The notes under the pieces were generated by a model, which saw only the letters and a program-made list of their open reading frames with translations, searched no databases and was not told where the DNA came from. A DNA stretch of 64,000 nt from DASZTV01 sp035547515 (lineage in GTDB: Bacteria; Actinomycetota; Actinomycetes; JAFAQI01): NCBI GenBank assembly GCA_035547515.1, contig DASZUS010000086.1, positions 62,001 through 126,000 of the forward strand, given 5' to 3'. Every line of letters starts with the position of its first letter. Positions within the stretch are counted from its first letter, which is position 1. Shown here piece by piece: positions 23,411 to 32,752 of the stretch. A program made the translations under genes and the position numbers.

Positions 23411-24667
23411 TCAGGGCCGGACCGCGATCCCGACGATGCGCCCGTCGCGGAAGGTCACGGTGCCGCGGGTGGGCCTGGCGCTGCTTCCCGAATGGACCGG
23501 GACCGGCACGCCGAAGCGGGCGACCGCGACATTGACCCGGTAGCGCGCGGGGACGACGTACGGCGACTGCCGCGCAGCGGCAGGCCCGACGGCTAGCGGT
23601 TCGCGATCACCCAGGAAGCCGTCGCGCCCGACGAGGATGAACCACAGCGGCGCGGTCATCCACCGCTGGCGAGACAGTGCGGCGCGCTGGGCATAGGGCC
23701 GGTCCGAGTGGGCCAGCAGCACCGACATCGGCGAGCTCGACGGGAGCTGCTGGTGACAGCGTGCGCCGCCCGGATAGCGGTTCGAGGGCGGGAACACCTC
23801 GAACCGCAGCGGCCCGTTGGGCGCACGGGGCCGGCGGCCGAACGGCCGGTAGACCACGCCGAAGGCGGCGGAGAACGTGCCGGAACGCGGGCAGCTCCCC
23901 GACGGCAAGGCAGGGGCTTCGCGATGCAGCGCAGCCGCGGGACGGGCGACGAACGCAGTCGTCGACGTCGCGGTCAGCCGGGAGCCCGACCACCGCCACA
24001 TCGTCTCGCGCGGGAACTCGTCGCTCTCCGCGGTGGACAGGAAGTAGGACCCGTCGACGGTCTGGAGCTGCCCGCCGACGAACCGCATCAGGTAGTGCAC
24101 CGCCGAGGCCGGGACCTCTTCGAACTCGCCACGTATGACACGCCAGCGCTCGGTGTTACCGCGCGACACCAGGCTGCGAGCGCCAGCCATCTCGATGACG
24201 CCCCACCCGTCGGGCCCGTCGCCGTACCCGAGGTCATTGAGGCTGCCGTCCCCTGTCAGGCAGGTTCGGGCAAGGAAGACGGCATCCCGGCCGCCTGCGA
24301 CGATGCCAGCCCTCACTGTCGGCCGGCAGATCCGGTCGACCGAGGTGTAGCGGCTTGCCCCGATCCGGCGCCAGGGACCGGAGAGGTTGGGAGCTTTCCA
24401 GAACGTGATCGCGCCGCCCGCAGTGCCAAGCGGTACCGCCCTGCGACCGGGACCTCGCCGGTCGACGCGGTTCGGCTCGGTCCAGCTCGCCGCCTCGTAG
24501 CCGGCCGGCACCCGCACGATGTTGCTGACGTGGTGGGTCCCGGCAGCAGCTTGCAGCGCGTCCCGCGATGGCGGCGAGGCCGGCGCGGTCCCGGTAGCGG
24601 CGGAAGTCGGCGGCACGCCGCCGATCAGGCCGACGAGGGCAACAGCTGCAATGAGTCCGATCCGCAC
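23411..24667 (-). CDS. Secreted hypothetical protein
   Basis: The best start is GTG 24667, giving 418 aa beginning with a signal peptide (VRIGLIAAVALVGLIGGVPPTSAA). The frame is open further upstream but overlaps the isomerase gene. The mature part has motifs such as TFWKAPNLSGPWRRIGASRY, DGWGVIEMAG and YLMRFVGGQLQTVDGSYFL, plus several Cys (DRICRPTV, ARTCLTGDG, SGSCPRSG, GARCHQQL) that may form disulfides. I recognise no family. It stands between the isomerase gene and proC on the same strand. Confidence 0.65.
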   Translation of the reverse strand: MRIGLIAAVALVGLIGGVPPTSAATGTAPASPPSRDALQAAAGTHHVSNIVRVPAGYEAASWTEPNRVDRRGPGRRAVPLGTAGGAITFWKAPNLSGPWRRIGASRYTSVDRICRPTVRAGIVAGGRDAVFLARTCLTGDGSLNDLGYGDGPDGWGVIEMAGARSLVSRGNTERWRVIRGEFEEVPASAVHYLMRFVGGQLQTVDGSYFLSTAESDEFPRETMWRWSGSRLTATSTTAFVARPAAALHREAPALPSGSCPRSGTFSAAFGVVYRPFGRRPRAPNGPLRFEVFPPSNRYPGGARCHQQLPSSSPMSVLLAHSDRPYAQRAALSRQRWMTAPLWFILVGRDGFLGDREPLAVGPAAARQSPYVVPARYRVNVAVARFGVPVPVHSGSSARPTRGTVTFRDGRIVGIAVRP

Positions 24668-24710
24668 GGGACTGAGACGCGGCGAGTGCCGCGCCGGTTG
24701 GCCGGCTCGG

Positions 24711-25553
24711 TCAGCCGGCTCGGTCGGGCTGTCGCACCGACTCGTCAGCGGTGACCGGCGCTGCGAGATGCAGCCGTGTGAAGGCGAGCGCCTCGGCGAC
24801 ATCGGCTTCGCGCTCGGCGCGATCGTCGGCGCGACGGGTGTTGATCTCGACGACGACGGTCCCGTCGAAGCCGCTCACCGCGAGCTGCTCGAGCAACTCC
24901 GCGCAGGGCTGCGCGCCGCGACCCGGGACCAGGTGCTCGTCGCGAGCGCTGCCCATGCCGTCGGCAATGTGGATGTGGGCGAGCCGCTCCCCCATGCGTC
25001 CGGCCATCTCTAGGGCGTCGTTCTGCGAGACGGCGGTGTGGGAGAGGTCGAGCGTGAAGTGCCGGAAGTCCTCTTCGCTGGGGTCGTAGTCCGGTGAGTA
25101 CGGCACGACCGAGCGGCCGCGGGCTCGCAGCGGGAACATGTTCTCCACGGCGAAGCGGACATCCGTCTCGTTGGCCATCCGTTCGATGCCCTCGATGAAG
25201 TCGCGGGCGTACTCGCGCTGCCAGCGAAACGGCGGGTGTACGACGACGGTCGGCGACTTCAGCGCCTCCGCGACCGCCTGGGCCTTGATGAGCTTTCCCC
25301 ACGGCTCGGTGCCCCAGACGGTTCGCGTGATGATCAGGCAGGGTGCGTGAACCGCGAGGATCGCGATGCCGTGGTAGTCCGACAGCCGGCGCAGCGCCTC
25401 GACGTCCTGGCTCACCGGATCCGGCGTGACCATCACCTCGACGCCGTCGTACCCGAGCCGAGCGGCCATCTCGAACGCGGCGGCGGTGGACTCCGGGTAG
25501 ACAGAGGCCGTCGACAGCGCCACCTTGGCGTCCGGCACCTTGACGACTGTCAC
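24711..25553 (-). CDS. Sugar phosphate isomerase/epimerase (AP endonuclease 2 TIM barrel)
   Basis: This 280-aa protein starts at GTG 25553. The TIM-barrel pattern includes LGYDGVEVMVTPDP, ILAVHAPCLI, VVVHPPFRWQ, FAVENMFPL, FTLDLSHTAV and LAHIHIADG, with the E, H and D residues that bind the metal in this superfamily. Members isomerise or epimerise sugars and inositols; the substrate is unknown. It is divergent from the Cys-rich gene at 25612. Confidence 0.83.
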   Translation of the reverse strand: MTVVKVPDAKVALSTASVYPESTAAAFEMAARLGYDGVEVMVTPDPVSQDVEALRRLSDYHGIAILAVHAPCLIITRTVWGTEPWGKLIKAQAVAEALKSPTVVVHPPFRWQREYARDFIEGIERMANETDVRFAVENMFPLRARGRSVVPYSPDYDPSEEDFRHFTLDLSHTAVSQNDALEMAGRMGERLAHIHIADGMGSARDEHLVPGRGAQPCAELLEQLAVSGFDGTVVVEINTRRADDRAEREADVAEALAFTRLHLAAPVTADESVRQPDRAG

Positions 25554-25611
25554 GACAACAAAGCCTAGGCCTGCGACGTCTCGCGGACGGGTTGCGCCGT
25601 AGGGTTGTGCG

Positions 25612-26340
25612 GTGCCCGAGGTCGATCTGGATTTCCCGCGACAGTGGGTCGAGTTCGCCGACCCCGAGGACGCCGCCCAGATCTTCCGCTGCGACCTGAC
25701 CTGGCTGCTCTCGCGCTGGACATGCATCTTCGGCAGCGGCTGCAAGGGGATCGTCGAGGGCCGTCCCGACGACGGCTGCTGCACCCACGGCGCGCACTTC
25801 TCGGACAAGGCTGACGAGAAGAAGACGAAGAAGTACGCGAAGGCGCTCAGCGCCGAGGAGTGGCAGTACCGCGACGAGGGTCTCAGCAACGGCGTGACCG
25901 AGCTCGAAGACGGCGCGTCCAAGACCCGGGTCTACAAGGGTGCCTGCATCTTCCTGAACCGGCCCGGGTTCGCCGGCGGGCAGGGCTGCGCACTGCACGT
26001 GCACGCGCTCAACATCGGCGTGAACCCGCTGGTCACCAAGCCGGACGTGTGCTGGCAGCTGCCGATCCGGCGTACCTATGACAAGCGCACCCGGCCCGAC
26101 GACACCAAGGTGCAGGTCGTCTCGATCGGCGAATACGACCGACGCGGCTGGGGCCCGGGCGGCCACGACCTCAAGTGGTACTGCACCGGAGCGACCGAGG
26201 CCCACGTCGGCGAGGCGCCGGTCTACCTGAGCAACGCGGCGGAGCTCATCGAGCTGATGGGTCAGCCGGCGTACGACGTGCTCGCCGAGATCTGCGAGGC
26301 CAACCTCGCCGGCCGCTTCACCGCGCACCCCGCCGACTGA
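25612..26340 (+). CDS. Conserved actinobacterial Cys-rich protein of unknown function
   Basis: This 242-aa protein starts at GTG 25612. Conserved cysteines occur as RCDLTWLLSRWTCIFGSGC, DDGCCTHGAHF, GACIFLN, GCALHVHAL, KPDVCWQLPIRR and LKWYCTG. This suggests a metal or Fe-S site, as in Cys-cluster families such as YkgJ or DUF3109. I recall similar proteins in Streptomyces with the same GFAxGxGCALH and DVCWQLPIRR segments, but no established role. It is followed after 71 bp by radA on the same strand. Confidence 0.78.
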   Translation: MPEVDLDFPRQWVEFADPEDAAQIFRCDLTWLLSRWTCIFGSGCKGIVEGRPDDGCCTHGAHFSDKADEKKTKKYAKALSAEEWQYRDEGLSNGVTELEDGASKTRVYKGACIFLNRPGFAGGQGCALHVHALNIGVNPLVTKPDVCWQLPIRRTYDKRTRPDDTKVQVVSIGEYDRRGWGPGGHDLKWYCTGATEAHVGEAPVYLSNAAELIELMGQPAYDVLAEICEANLAGRFTAHPAD

Positions 26341-26411
26341 CCCACCCCAGCAACGCTGCACTGCTGGGCGAGTCGCGGCGAAGTGTCGGCGCGCACCTCT
26401 ACGGTCAGCGC

Positions 26412-27773
26412 ATGGTGTCGAAGGCGGCCGCGCGGCCGGGCTACCGATGTGACGACTGTGGCGTCGAGGTTGCCAAGTGGGTCGGGCGCTGCCCGGAGTG
26501 CCAGGCGTGGGGCACGATCAGCGAGGCCGGAGCCAGGCCGGGCCTGACGGTCGTCGCCGGTCCGGTGTCAGCACCGGCCAGGCCGATCGCCGAGATCGAG
26601 GAGCAATCCGCGAGGCATCGCCCGACCGGCGAGGACGAGCTGGACCGGGTGCTCGGCGGCGGCCTGGTCCCTGGCTCGGTCGTGCTGCTCGCCGGCGAGC
26701 CGGGAGTCGGTAAGTCGACCCTGCTGATCAGCGCCGCCGCGAAGATCGCCAAGAGCGGCAGGCGATGTCTCGTCGTCACCGGCGAGGAGTCGGCATCCCA
26801 GGTACGCCTGCGCGCCGGGCGAGTCGGAGCGCTTGCCGACGAGCTCTACCTCGCCGCCGAGACCGACCTGTCCGCTCTGCTCAGCCATGTCGAAGCGGTC
26901 AACCCAGACGTGCTGATCGTCGACTCGGTGCAGACCATCGGGTCGGCGGACAACGACGGCGCCGCGGGCGGCGTCGCCCAGGTGCGCGAGGTAGCCGGCG
27001 CGATCGTCCGGCTTGCCAAGTCACGCGCCATGGCCACGATTGTGGTCGGCCACGTCACCAAGGACGGCGCCGTCGCCGGGCCGCGCACCCTCGAGCACCT
27101 CGTCGACGTCGTGCTGTCGTTCGAAGGCGACCGGCACTCCCGGCTTCGCCTGGTCCGCACCGTCAAGAACCGGTTCGGGCCTGCGGACGAGGTCGGCTGC
27201 TTCGACCTGACCGACGACGGCATCGTCGGGCTGCCCGACCCGTCGGGCCTGTTCCTCTCGCACGGCAACAACCCAGTTCCCGGCACCTGCGTGACGGTCA
27301 CGATGGAAGGCCGCCGCGCGCTGGTCACCGAGGTCCAGGCGCTCGCGATGTCGACAGACATCCCCACCCCGCGGCGCGCCACGAGCGGCATCGACTCGGC
27401 ACGTCTCGCAATGCTGCTCGCGGTCCTGCAGCGACGCGCGAACCTCGCCTTCTTCAAACGCGACGTCTACGCCGCGACGGTCGGCGGGGTGCGCATCGAC
27501 GACCCCGCCTCGGACCTCGCGCTGGCGATCGCCCTGGCAAGCACCTTCCTCAACGTCGCGGTGCTCCCCGGCCTGATCGCGATCGGTGAGGTCGGGCTGG
27601 CCGGCGAGATCCGGCCGGTCTCCGGCGTACGCGGACGGCTCGTCGAGGCCGCACGGCTCGGCTTCACCACCGCCCTCGTCCCGCCGCGCTGCGGTTGCGA
27701 CGCCGGCGGCATCCGCGCCATCGAGGTCACCGACGTGATGGACGCGGTACGCCGCGTCTGGCCCGACGCCTAG
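26412..27773 (+). CDS. radA: DNA repair protein RadA
   Basis: This 453-aa RecA-like ATPase promotes branch migration during recombination. It has an N-terminal zinc finger C13-x2-C16-x10-C27-x2-C30, Walker A GEPGVGKST, the RadA signature KNRFG in VRTVKNRFGPADEVG, and a C-terminal Lon-like domain (VGEVGLAGEIRPVSGV). Start ATG 26412 fits the zinc-finger N-terminus. disA follows 75 bp downstream on the same strand; RadA is known to associate with DisA in other bacteria. Confidence 0.95.
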   Translation: MVSKAAARPGYRCDDCGVEVAKWVGRCPECQAWGTISEAGARPGLTVVAGPVSAPARPIAEIEEQSARHRPTGEDELDRVLGGGLVPGSVVLLAGEPGVGKSTLLISAAAKIAKSGRRCLVVTGEESASQVRLRAGRVGALADELYLAAETDLSALLSHVEAVNPDVLIVDSVQTIGSADNDGAAGGVAQVREVAGAIVRLAKSRAMATIVVGHVTKDGAVAGPRTLEHLVDVVLSFEGDRHSRLRLVRTVKNRFGPADEVGCFDLTDDGIVGLPDPSGLFLSHGNNPVPGTCVTVTMEGRRALVTEVQALAMSTDIPTPRRATSGIDSARLAMLLAVLQRRANLAFFKRDVYAATVGGVRIDDPASDLALAIALASTFLNVAVLPGLIAIGEVGLAGEIRPVSGVRGRLVEAARLGFTTALVPPRCGCDAGGIRAIEVTDVMDAVRRVWPDA

Positions 27774-27848
27774 AGCGGCGCGTCGCCAAGATCACGACCG
27801 CGCGAGCCCGCGCCATAGACTCGCGTCTCGAGCGAATCGAGGAGTGAC

Positions 27849-28937
27849 GTGGCACCCGAGCGCGCCGAGGGCGATCTGCTGCGGGCGACCCTTGCCAAAG
27901 TCGCCCCGGGAACACAACTGCGCGACGGCCTCGAGCGCATCCTCCGCGGGCACACCGGCGCCCTGATCGTGCTCGGCTTCGACAAGGTGGTCGAGGGGAT
28001 CTGCACCGGCGGCTTCCCGCTCGACGTCGAGTTCGCGGCGACCCGGCTGCGCGAACTGGCGAAGATGGACGGTGCGATCGTCCTCGACGACGGCCTGACC
28101 CGGATCCTGCGCGCGGCGACCCACCTGGTGCCCGATCCGTCGATCCCGACCGAGGAGTCCGGCACCCGCCACCGCACGGCGGAGCGAGTCGCGCGCCAGA
28201 CCGGCTATCCGGTGATCAGCGTCAGCCAGTCGATGCGCATCATCGCGCTCTACGTCGATGGCCGCCGCTACGTGCTGGACGACTCGGCCGCCATCCTCTC
28301 GCGTGCCAACCAGGCGCTCGCCACCCTCGAGCGCTACAAGCTCCGCCTCGACGAGGTCAGCGGCACGCTGTCCGCGCTGGAGATCGAGGACCTGGTCACC
28401 GTCCGCGACGCCGTCGTCGTCACCCAGCGACTCGAGATGGTGCTGCGGATCGCCTCCGAGATCGACGGGTATGTCGTCGAGCTCGGCACCGACGGCCGCT
28501 TGCTCGCCCTGCAACGAGACGAGCTGATGGCGGGAGTGATCCAGGAGCGGGAGCTCGTGGTCCGCGACTACATGCCGCTGCCGCATGGCCGCAAGCCTCG
28601 CACCGTGGAGCACGTCCTTGCCGATCTCGATGCACTGTCCGGTGTCGACCTGCTCGACCTCGAGGTGATCGCCCGGGTATGCGGGCTCGGTAGCTCCGCG
28701 GACGTCCTCGACATCCCGGTCTCGCCGCGCGGGTACCGGCTGCTCGCCCGCGTGCCCCGGCTGCCGGCTGCGGTCATCGACCGCCTGGTCGAGCACTTCG
28801 GCGGCCTGCAGAAGCTGCTCGCAGCCACCATCGACGACCTTCAGCTGGTCGAGGGGGTCGGCGAGACCCGCGCCCGCTCGGTCCGCGAGGGCCTGTCCCG
28901 CCTCGCGGAGTCCTCGATCCTGGAGCGCTACGTCTAG
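27849..28937 (+). CDS. disA: Diadenylate cyclase / DNA integrity scanning protein DisA
   Basis: It makes the second messenger c-di-AMP from two ATP, and branched DNA inhibits it. The 362 aa include the DAC domain with D74-G-A in AKMDGAIVLDD and R107-H-R-T in GTRHRTAERVA, a helical spine, and a C-terminal HhH DNA-binding region (LVEHFGGLQKLLAATIDDLQ, then VEGVGETRARSVREGL). The GTG start at 27849 has GAGGAG upstream. It is paired with radA. A chemosensory gene set converges on it, with 23 bp between the stops. Confidence 0.95.
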   Translation: MAPERAEGDLLRATLAKVAPGTQLRDGLERILRGHTGALIVLGFDKVVEGICTGGFPLDVEFAATRLRELAKMDGAIVLDDGLTRILRAATHLVPDPSIPTEESGTRHRTAERVARQTGYPVISVSQSMRIIALYVDGRRYVLDDSAAILSRANQALATLERYKLRLDEVSGTLSALEIEDLVTVRDAVVVTQRLEMVLRIASEIDGYVVELGTDGRLLALQRDELMAGVIQERELVVRDYMPLPHGRKPRTVEHVLADLDALSGVDLLDLEVIARVCGLGSSADVLDIPVSPRGYRLLARVPRLPAAVIDRLVEHFGGLQKLLAATIDDLQLVEGVGETRARSVREGLSRLAESSILERYV

Positions 28938-28960
28938 GCCTCCGCACCCGCGGGCAGCGA

Positions 28961-29416
28961 TCAGAACGCGGAGCTGAGCTCCTCGGCGCTCACCAGCGCC
29001 TCGCCCCAGCCGCCCGCCGCAACATCGAGCATCCGCTCGAGGTCGACCAGCAGCACCGGGCCCTCCGCCGAGCTGCGAACGCCCACGACGTAGGACGGCA
29101 ACACCTTGGCCGGCCGGTCCGTCAGCTCGGGCAGGGCGTCCGCGGGCAGGACCGCGAGCACCTGGTCGACCGCCACCCCGACTGCGTCATCCGCGACCTC
29201 GACGACCAGGACGTCGCCCTGGTCCTCCGGCGCGTCGGGACCTCGGACGTCGAGCACCGGCAGCGGAGCCCCGCGCAGCTCGATCACTCCGGCCAACGGA
29301 GCCTGCACGCCGGGAAGCCGCTGCAGACCCGAAAGCCGGACGATCTCCCGTACGTCGTCGAGCGACGTTGCGAAGGTACGCGACGCGAGTCGGAACATCA
29401 CATAGCCAGTGGTCAT
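28961..29416 (-). CDS. cheW: CheW-like coupling protein
   Basis: This 151-aa single CheW domain reads MTTGYVMFRLASRTFATSLDDVREIVRL, then VQAPLAGVIELRGAPLPVLDVR and VDQVLAVLPADALPEL. CheW normally bridges chemoreceptors and the CheA kinase. It is the last gene of cheB-cheR-cheW; the ATG at 29416 overlaps the cheR stop by 4 bp. No CheA or receptor gene is in the window, so partners must be elsewhere or the domain serves another scaffold. Confidence 0.82.
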   Translation of the reverse strand: MTTGYVMFRLASRTFATSLDDVREIVRLSGLQRLPGVQAPLAGVIELRGAPLPVLDVRGPDAPEDQGDVLVVEVADDAVGVAVDQVLAVLPADALPELTDRPAKVLPSYVVGVRSSAEGPVLLVDLERMLDVAAGGWGEALVSAEELSSAF

Positions 29417-30882
29417 GAGCTGCCTTCCAGTGAAGCAGCGGCGCCTGCGCGATCGGCCAGCTGGTTGCACAGCGCGGCGAGCTCGCCGACCTCGCGGCCA
29501 CCGAGCTCGGAGGCGGTCAGGTCGGCCGGTCGCTTCCCTAGTGTTCGCGCCGCCGCGCGGTAGGAGCGCGAAGCTGCGACGCTCTCACCGACCCGCTCGA
29601 GAGCGCCCGCGAGCATGAAGTGGGCGAACCCGTGCTCGGGGTCGAGGTAGAGCGTCTTGCGCAGCACTACCAGTGCATCGGCATCCCGGCCGAGGTTCGT
29701 GAGCGCGACACCCCACAGATAGTGCGCGTCCGGCCGAAGCGGCGTGCTGCCGGCCACCTCCGCAGCGATGTCGGCGGCCTCGGCGTAGCGACCCTCGTCC
29801 AACGCGACACGGACCGCGTCGAGCGGATCGGGCAGTGCCGCAGCCGGCGGGACGACGCGCGGGATCGGCAGCGCCGGAGTGACCAGCCGCGGAAGCTTCG
29901 GCACCTCACGTGAGGCCTTCTCCCGGCGCCGCCGGTCGGAGTCGGTCTTGCGCCGCTCGGGGATGCGCGGCAGCGGGTCGTCACCGGAGCGGCGATCCGG
30001 CAGGACGCGGCGCCGGTCGGCGTTCTCGACCTTCGCCTCGACATCGTCGAGTCGCCGGTAGACGAAGGCGTCGCCGAGCGAGCACAGCGTGAAGTCGTCG
30101 CTGATCTGCCACAGCGTCTCGGCATGGCCGAGGAAGAGATAGCCGCCGTCGCGCAGCCGCGCGAAGAAGCGCTTCATCAACGCGCGAGTGGTCTCGCGGT
30201 CGAAGTAGATGGTGACGTTGCGGCAGAGGATGAGGTCGGCTTCGCCGGGACCGAAGGCGGCGTCCTCGGTGACCAGGTTGCGATGCTCGAACTCCACGAT
30301 CGAGCGCACCTCGTCGCGGACGGTCCACGCGTTGCCATCCGGGTCGGGCACGAACCATCGCGCAAGGTCCGCCGGCTCGGTCATCACGAACGACCGCTCG
30401 CCGTACCGTGCCTCCCGGCCGGCGGCGAGCCCGCGCGTCGAGATGTCCGTCGCGAGGATCTTGATGTCCCAGTCGGTGGACGCCGGGATCAGCTCCCGCA
30501 CGAGGATCGCGACGGTGTAGGCCTCCTCGCCGGTCGAGCAGCCGGCACTCCAGATCCGCAGCCGCTTGCGGTCGGCGTTCTGCCGGATCAGCTCGGGCAT
30601 CACGTACTTCCGCAACGCGCGGATCTGCGGCGGGTTGCGGAAGAAGTGGGTCTCCGGGATCGTCACCTCGTCGAGCAGCGCCTGCCGCTCCTCGGCGCCG
30701 TTCACCGCGACCACCTTGGCGAGGTACGACGCGACCTCGGCGGTCTTGGTCGCCCGCATCCGCTCCCCGACCGAGAAACCCAGTGAGTCCCGGCGCGACT
30801 CGTCGAACGACAGCCCCGCGACATCGTGCAACAAGCGCGTGATGGTCGCGAACTCGTCGTCGCTGAGCGTCACGCGCTTCAT
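29413..30882 (-). CDS. cheR: CheR-type glutamate methyltransferase with C-terminal TPR region
   Basis: This 489-aa SAM-dependent methyltransferase of chemoreceptor glutamates has an N-terminal CheR all-alpha domain (LSDDEFATITRLLHDVAG), TIPETHFFRNPPQIRALR, the SAM motif IWSAGCSTGEEAYT and LILCRNVTIYFDRETTR. After ~280 there is a charged linker (DRRSGDDPLPRIPERRKTD) and TPR-like helices (~370-450: DAVRVALDEGRYAEAADIA, then DAHYLWGVALTNLGR). TPR-fused CheR occurs in alternative chemosensory systems. 4-bp overlaps couple it to cheB and cheW. Confidence 0.87.
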   Translation of the reverse strand: MKRVTLSDDEFATITRLLHDVAGLSFDESRRDSLGFSVGERMRATKTAEVASYLAKVVAVNGAEERQALLDEVTIPETHFFRNPPQIRALRKYVMPELIRQNADRKRLRIWSAGCSTGEEAYTVAILVRELIPASTDWDIKILATDISTRGLAAGREARYGERSFVMTEPADLARWFVPDPDGNAWTVRDEVRSIVEFEHRNLVTEDAAFGPGEADLILCRNVTIYFDRETTRALMKRFFARLRDGGYLFLGHAETLWQISDDFTLCSLGDAFVYRRLDDVEAKVENADRRRVLPDRRSGDDPLPRIPERRKTDSDRRRREKASREVPKLPRLVTPALPIPRVVPPAAALPDPLDAVRVALDEGRYAEAADIAAEVAGSTPLRPDAHYLWGVALTNLGRDADALVVLRKTLYLDPEHGFAHFMLAGALERVGESVAASRSYRAAARTLGKRPADLTASELGGREVGELAALCNQLADRAGAAASLEGSS

Positions 30883-32066
30883 CGCGCACCACGGTTGTCG
30901 ACCGGAGACAGCAGGCGGCCCAATGCCACTGAGATCTCCGGGAGCGGCAGCTGCAGGTCCACCGCGTCCTCGGACTTCGCCGCCGCGGGCATGCCGTAGA
31001 CCGCGCTCGTCGACTCGTCCTGGCCGATCGTCAGTCCGCCGCGGTCGCGGATTCGCTTCAAGCCGGTCGCACCGTCCCGGCCCATCCCGGTGAGCAGCAC
31101 GCCGGCGACCATCGACCCGTACGCCTCGGCGGCCGAGGTGAACGTCACGTCGATGCCCGGCACGTGGTACTGCGTCGGCGGCGGCGGCGAGGTCGTCACC
31201 CGCAGATGGTCGTGGATGACGAGGTTCGTCCCACCCGGCGCGACGGTCACCGCGCCCGGGGAGATCCGCTTGCCGTGCTCTCCCAGCGTGACCGGCAGCG
31301 GGCACACGTCGTCGAGCCAGTGCGTCAGGCCCTCCATGAAGCCGTCGGCCATGTGCTGGACGACGACGATGGCGGTATCGGTCTGCCGCGGCAGATCCGC
31401 CAGCAATGTCGCCAGTGCTTGTGGCCCGCCGGTCGAGGCGCCGATCACCACCAGCTCGAACTCCCGCAACGAGAGGCTCTCGAGCAGAGCGCTCGGCTCG
31501 TCCGGTCGCGGTGGCGGCTGCCGGCGCGACCCGGCAGTGCGCGGCGCCGGGCGCTCGGTCGTGCCGTCCAGTCGTGAGGTCGTCATCGCGGAGCGGGTGA
31601 CGCCCAGACGGCCGCGGGGGTGTGTGATGACCCGGACCCGGCCGGCTACCCGAACCCGCTGCCGCAGCTCCGCTGCGTACTCGGACAGCCTCGCGCTGTC
31701 CGTCGGACCGGGTTTCGCCATGACGTCGATGGCGCCGGCCGCGAGCGCGGACGCGGCGTTGTCCCGATCGGCACCGTCGACGAAGGCGGAGTACACAACG
31801 ATCGGCGTCGGCCGGTTGGCCATGATCCGCTCGATCGCTTCCAGGCCGTTCATCACGGGCAGGTGGAGATCCATGATCACCGCGGTCGGCTGCAGCCGCT
31901 CGACGAGGGCTACGGCGTCCCGGCCGGTGCGTGCCTCCCCGACCACCTCGAGCATCGGGTCGTTCGCGAGAGCCGCCCGGACGAACCGGCGCTGCGTCGC
32001 GGAGTCATCGACGATGACCACGGTGACCGGAGACGGGAGCTCCGATGGTGCGGTCACTCCTGACAT
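30879..32066 (-). CDS. cheB: CheB-type response regulator / protein-glutamate methylesterase
   Basis: This 395-aa protein has a receiver domain (1-125) with DD at 20-21, phospho-acceptor D66 in VIMDLHLP and K118 in MAKPG. A ~75-residue Pro/Arg linker leads to a CheB catalytic domain with S211 in GASTGG, H238 in VVQHMADGF and D331 in LLTGMGRDGATG. It demethylates receptors when phosphorylated. It is the first gene of the che trio. All catalytic residues are intact, so it should be active, yet the usual kinase CheA is not encoded nearby. Confidence 0.9.
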   Translation of the reverse strand: MSGVTAPSELPSPVTVVIVDDSATQRRFVRAALANDPMLEVVGEARTGRDAVALVERLQPTAVIMDLHLPVMNGLEAIERIMANRPTPIVVYSAFVDGADRDNAASALAAGAIDVMAKPGPTDSARLSEYAAELRQRVRVAGRVRVITHPRGRLGVTRSAMTTSRLDGTTERPAPRTAGSRRQPPPRPDEPSALLESLSLREFELVVIGASTGGPQALATLLADLPRQTDTAIVVVQHMADGFMEGLTHWLDDVCPLPVTLGEHGKRISPGAVTVAPGGTNLVIHDHLRVTTSPPPPTQYHVPGIDVTFTSAAEAYGSMVAGVLLTGMGRDGATGLKRIRDRGGLTIGQDESTSAVYGMPAAAKSEDAVDLQLPLPEISVALGRLLSPVDNRGAR

Positions 32067-32129
32067 GTCGTCGCATCCGTCCGAGTGCTTAAGGCTGCGG
32101 ACGAGTCCGAAACCGGCCGATCCGGGGCG

Positions 32130-32732
32130 CTAGGCGTGGTTGTGGAAGGCGAAGACGACCTGCGGAGCCGATACGCCGTCGAGCTTCGCATGCAGAACAT
32201 ATTCGCCCGGGCTCGCCGCGTCGCCCGAGGTGCATCCCGGCTCGAGCCGCTTGCCGTTCCAAGTGATCGAGACGGTGCCGCTCGACCCCGGGGCGAGCAT
32301 CTTGGTCGTCGCCACATCTGAGCTCCGGCAGCCGACGCTCGGCCCGGTGGTCCACCAGTCGGCAGCCCCGGAGGTCACGGTCCAGACCTCGTCGGACGGC
32401 GCGGTCGTGAGCCGGCAGGTCCGCTGCGAGACGTTCGTCAGCTTGCCGGTGAACACCGGCTGGTCGCCGATCGCGTAGATCTGCTCCGAGGTGGAGATCG
32501 TCGCCGAGAGGTCGGCCGGCGTGCAGTCGGTGACACCACCCGGAGAGCCGGAGCTGCCCGTGGACGGCGACCCACCCGCGCCGTTCGCGCTCGCCGACGG
32601 GGTCTTGCTACCACCCGAGCAGGACACCGCGATGATGATGATCAGGATGAGCGGCACGCCCAGCACCACCAGCCGGCGTACCCAGTACACGCGCGCTGGC
32701 TGCGGCCCGACGGGCGACAGCAGGCTGCTCAT
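32130..32732 (-). CDS. Membrane-anchored extracytoplasmic hypothetical protein
   Basis: This 200-aa protein starts at ATG 32732. A cytosolic start (MSSLLSPVGPQPARVYWVRR) is followed by one TM segment (LVVLGVPLILIIIIAVSC), a Ser/Gly-rich linker and a ~120-aa beta domain with three Cys (VTDCTPADL, QRTCRLTT, SVGCRSSD) plus EPGCTSGD. The pattern of tryptophans and VFTGKLTNVSQRTCRL suggests an immunoglobulin-like fold as in DUF4232-type proteins. Function is unknown. Its start is 20 bp from the divergent mutY. Confidence 0.7.
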   Translation of the reverse strand: MSSLLSPVGPQPARVYWVRRLVVLGVPLILIIIIAVSCSGGSKTPSASANGAGGSPSTGSSGSPGGVTDCTPADLSATISTSEQIYAIGDQPVFTGKLTNVSQRTCRLTTAPSDEVWTVTSGAADWWTTGPSVGCRSSDVATTKMLAPGSSGTVSITWNGKRLEPGCTSGDAASPGEYVLHAKLDGVSAPQVVFAFHNHA

Positions 32733-32752
32733 CGGGAAGATCGTAGGACGCG

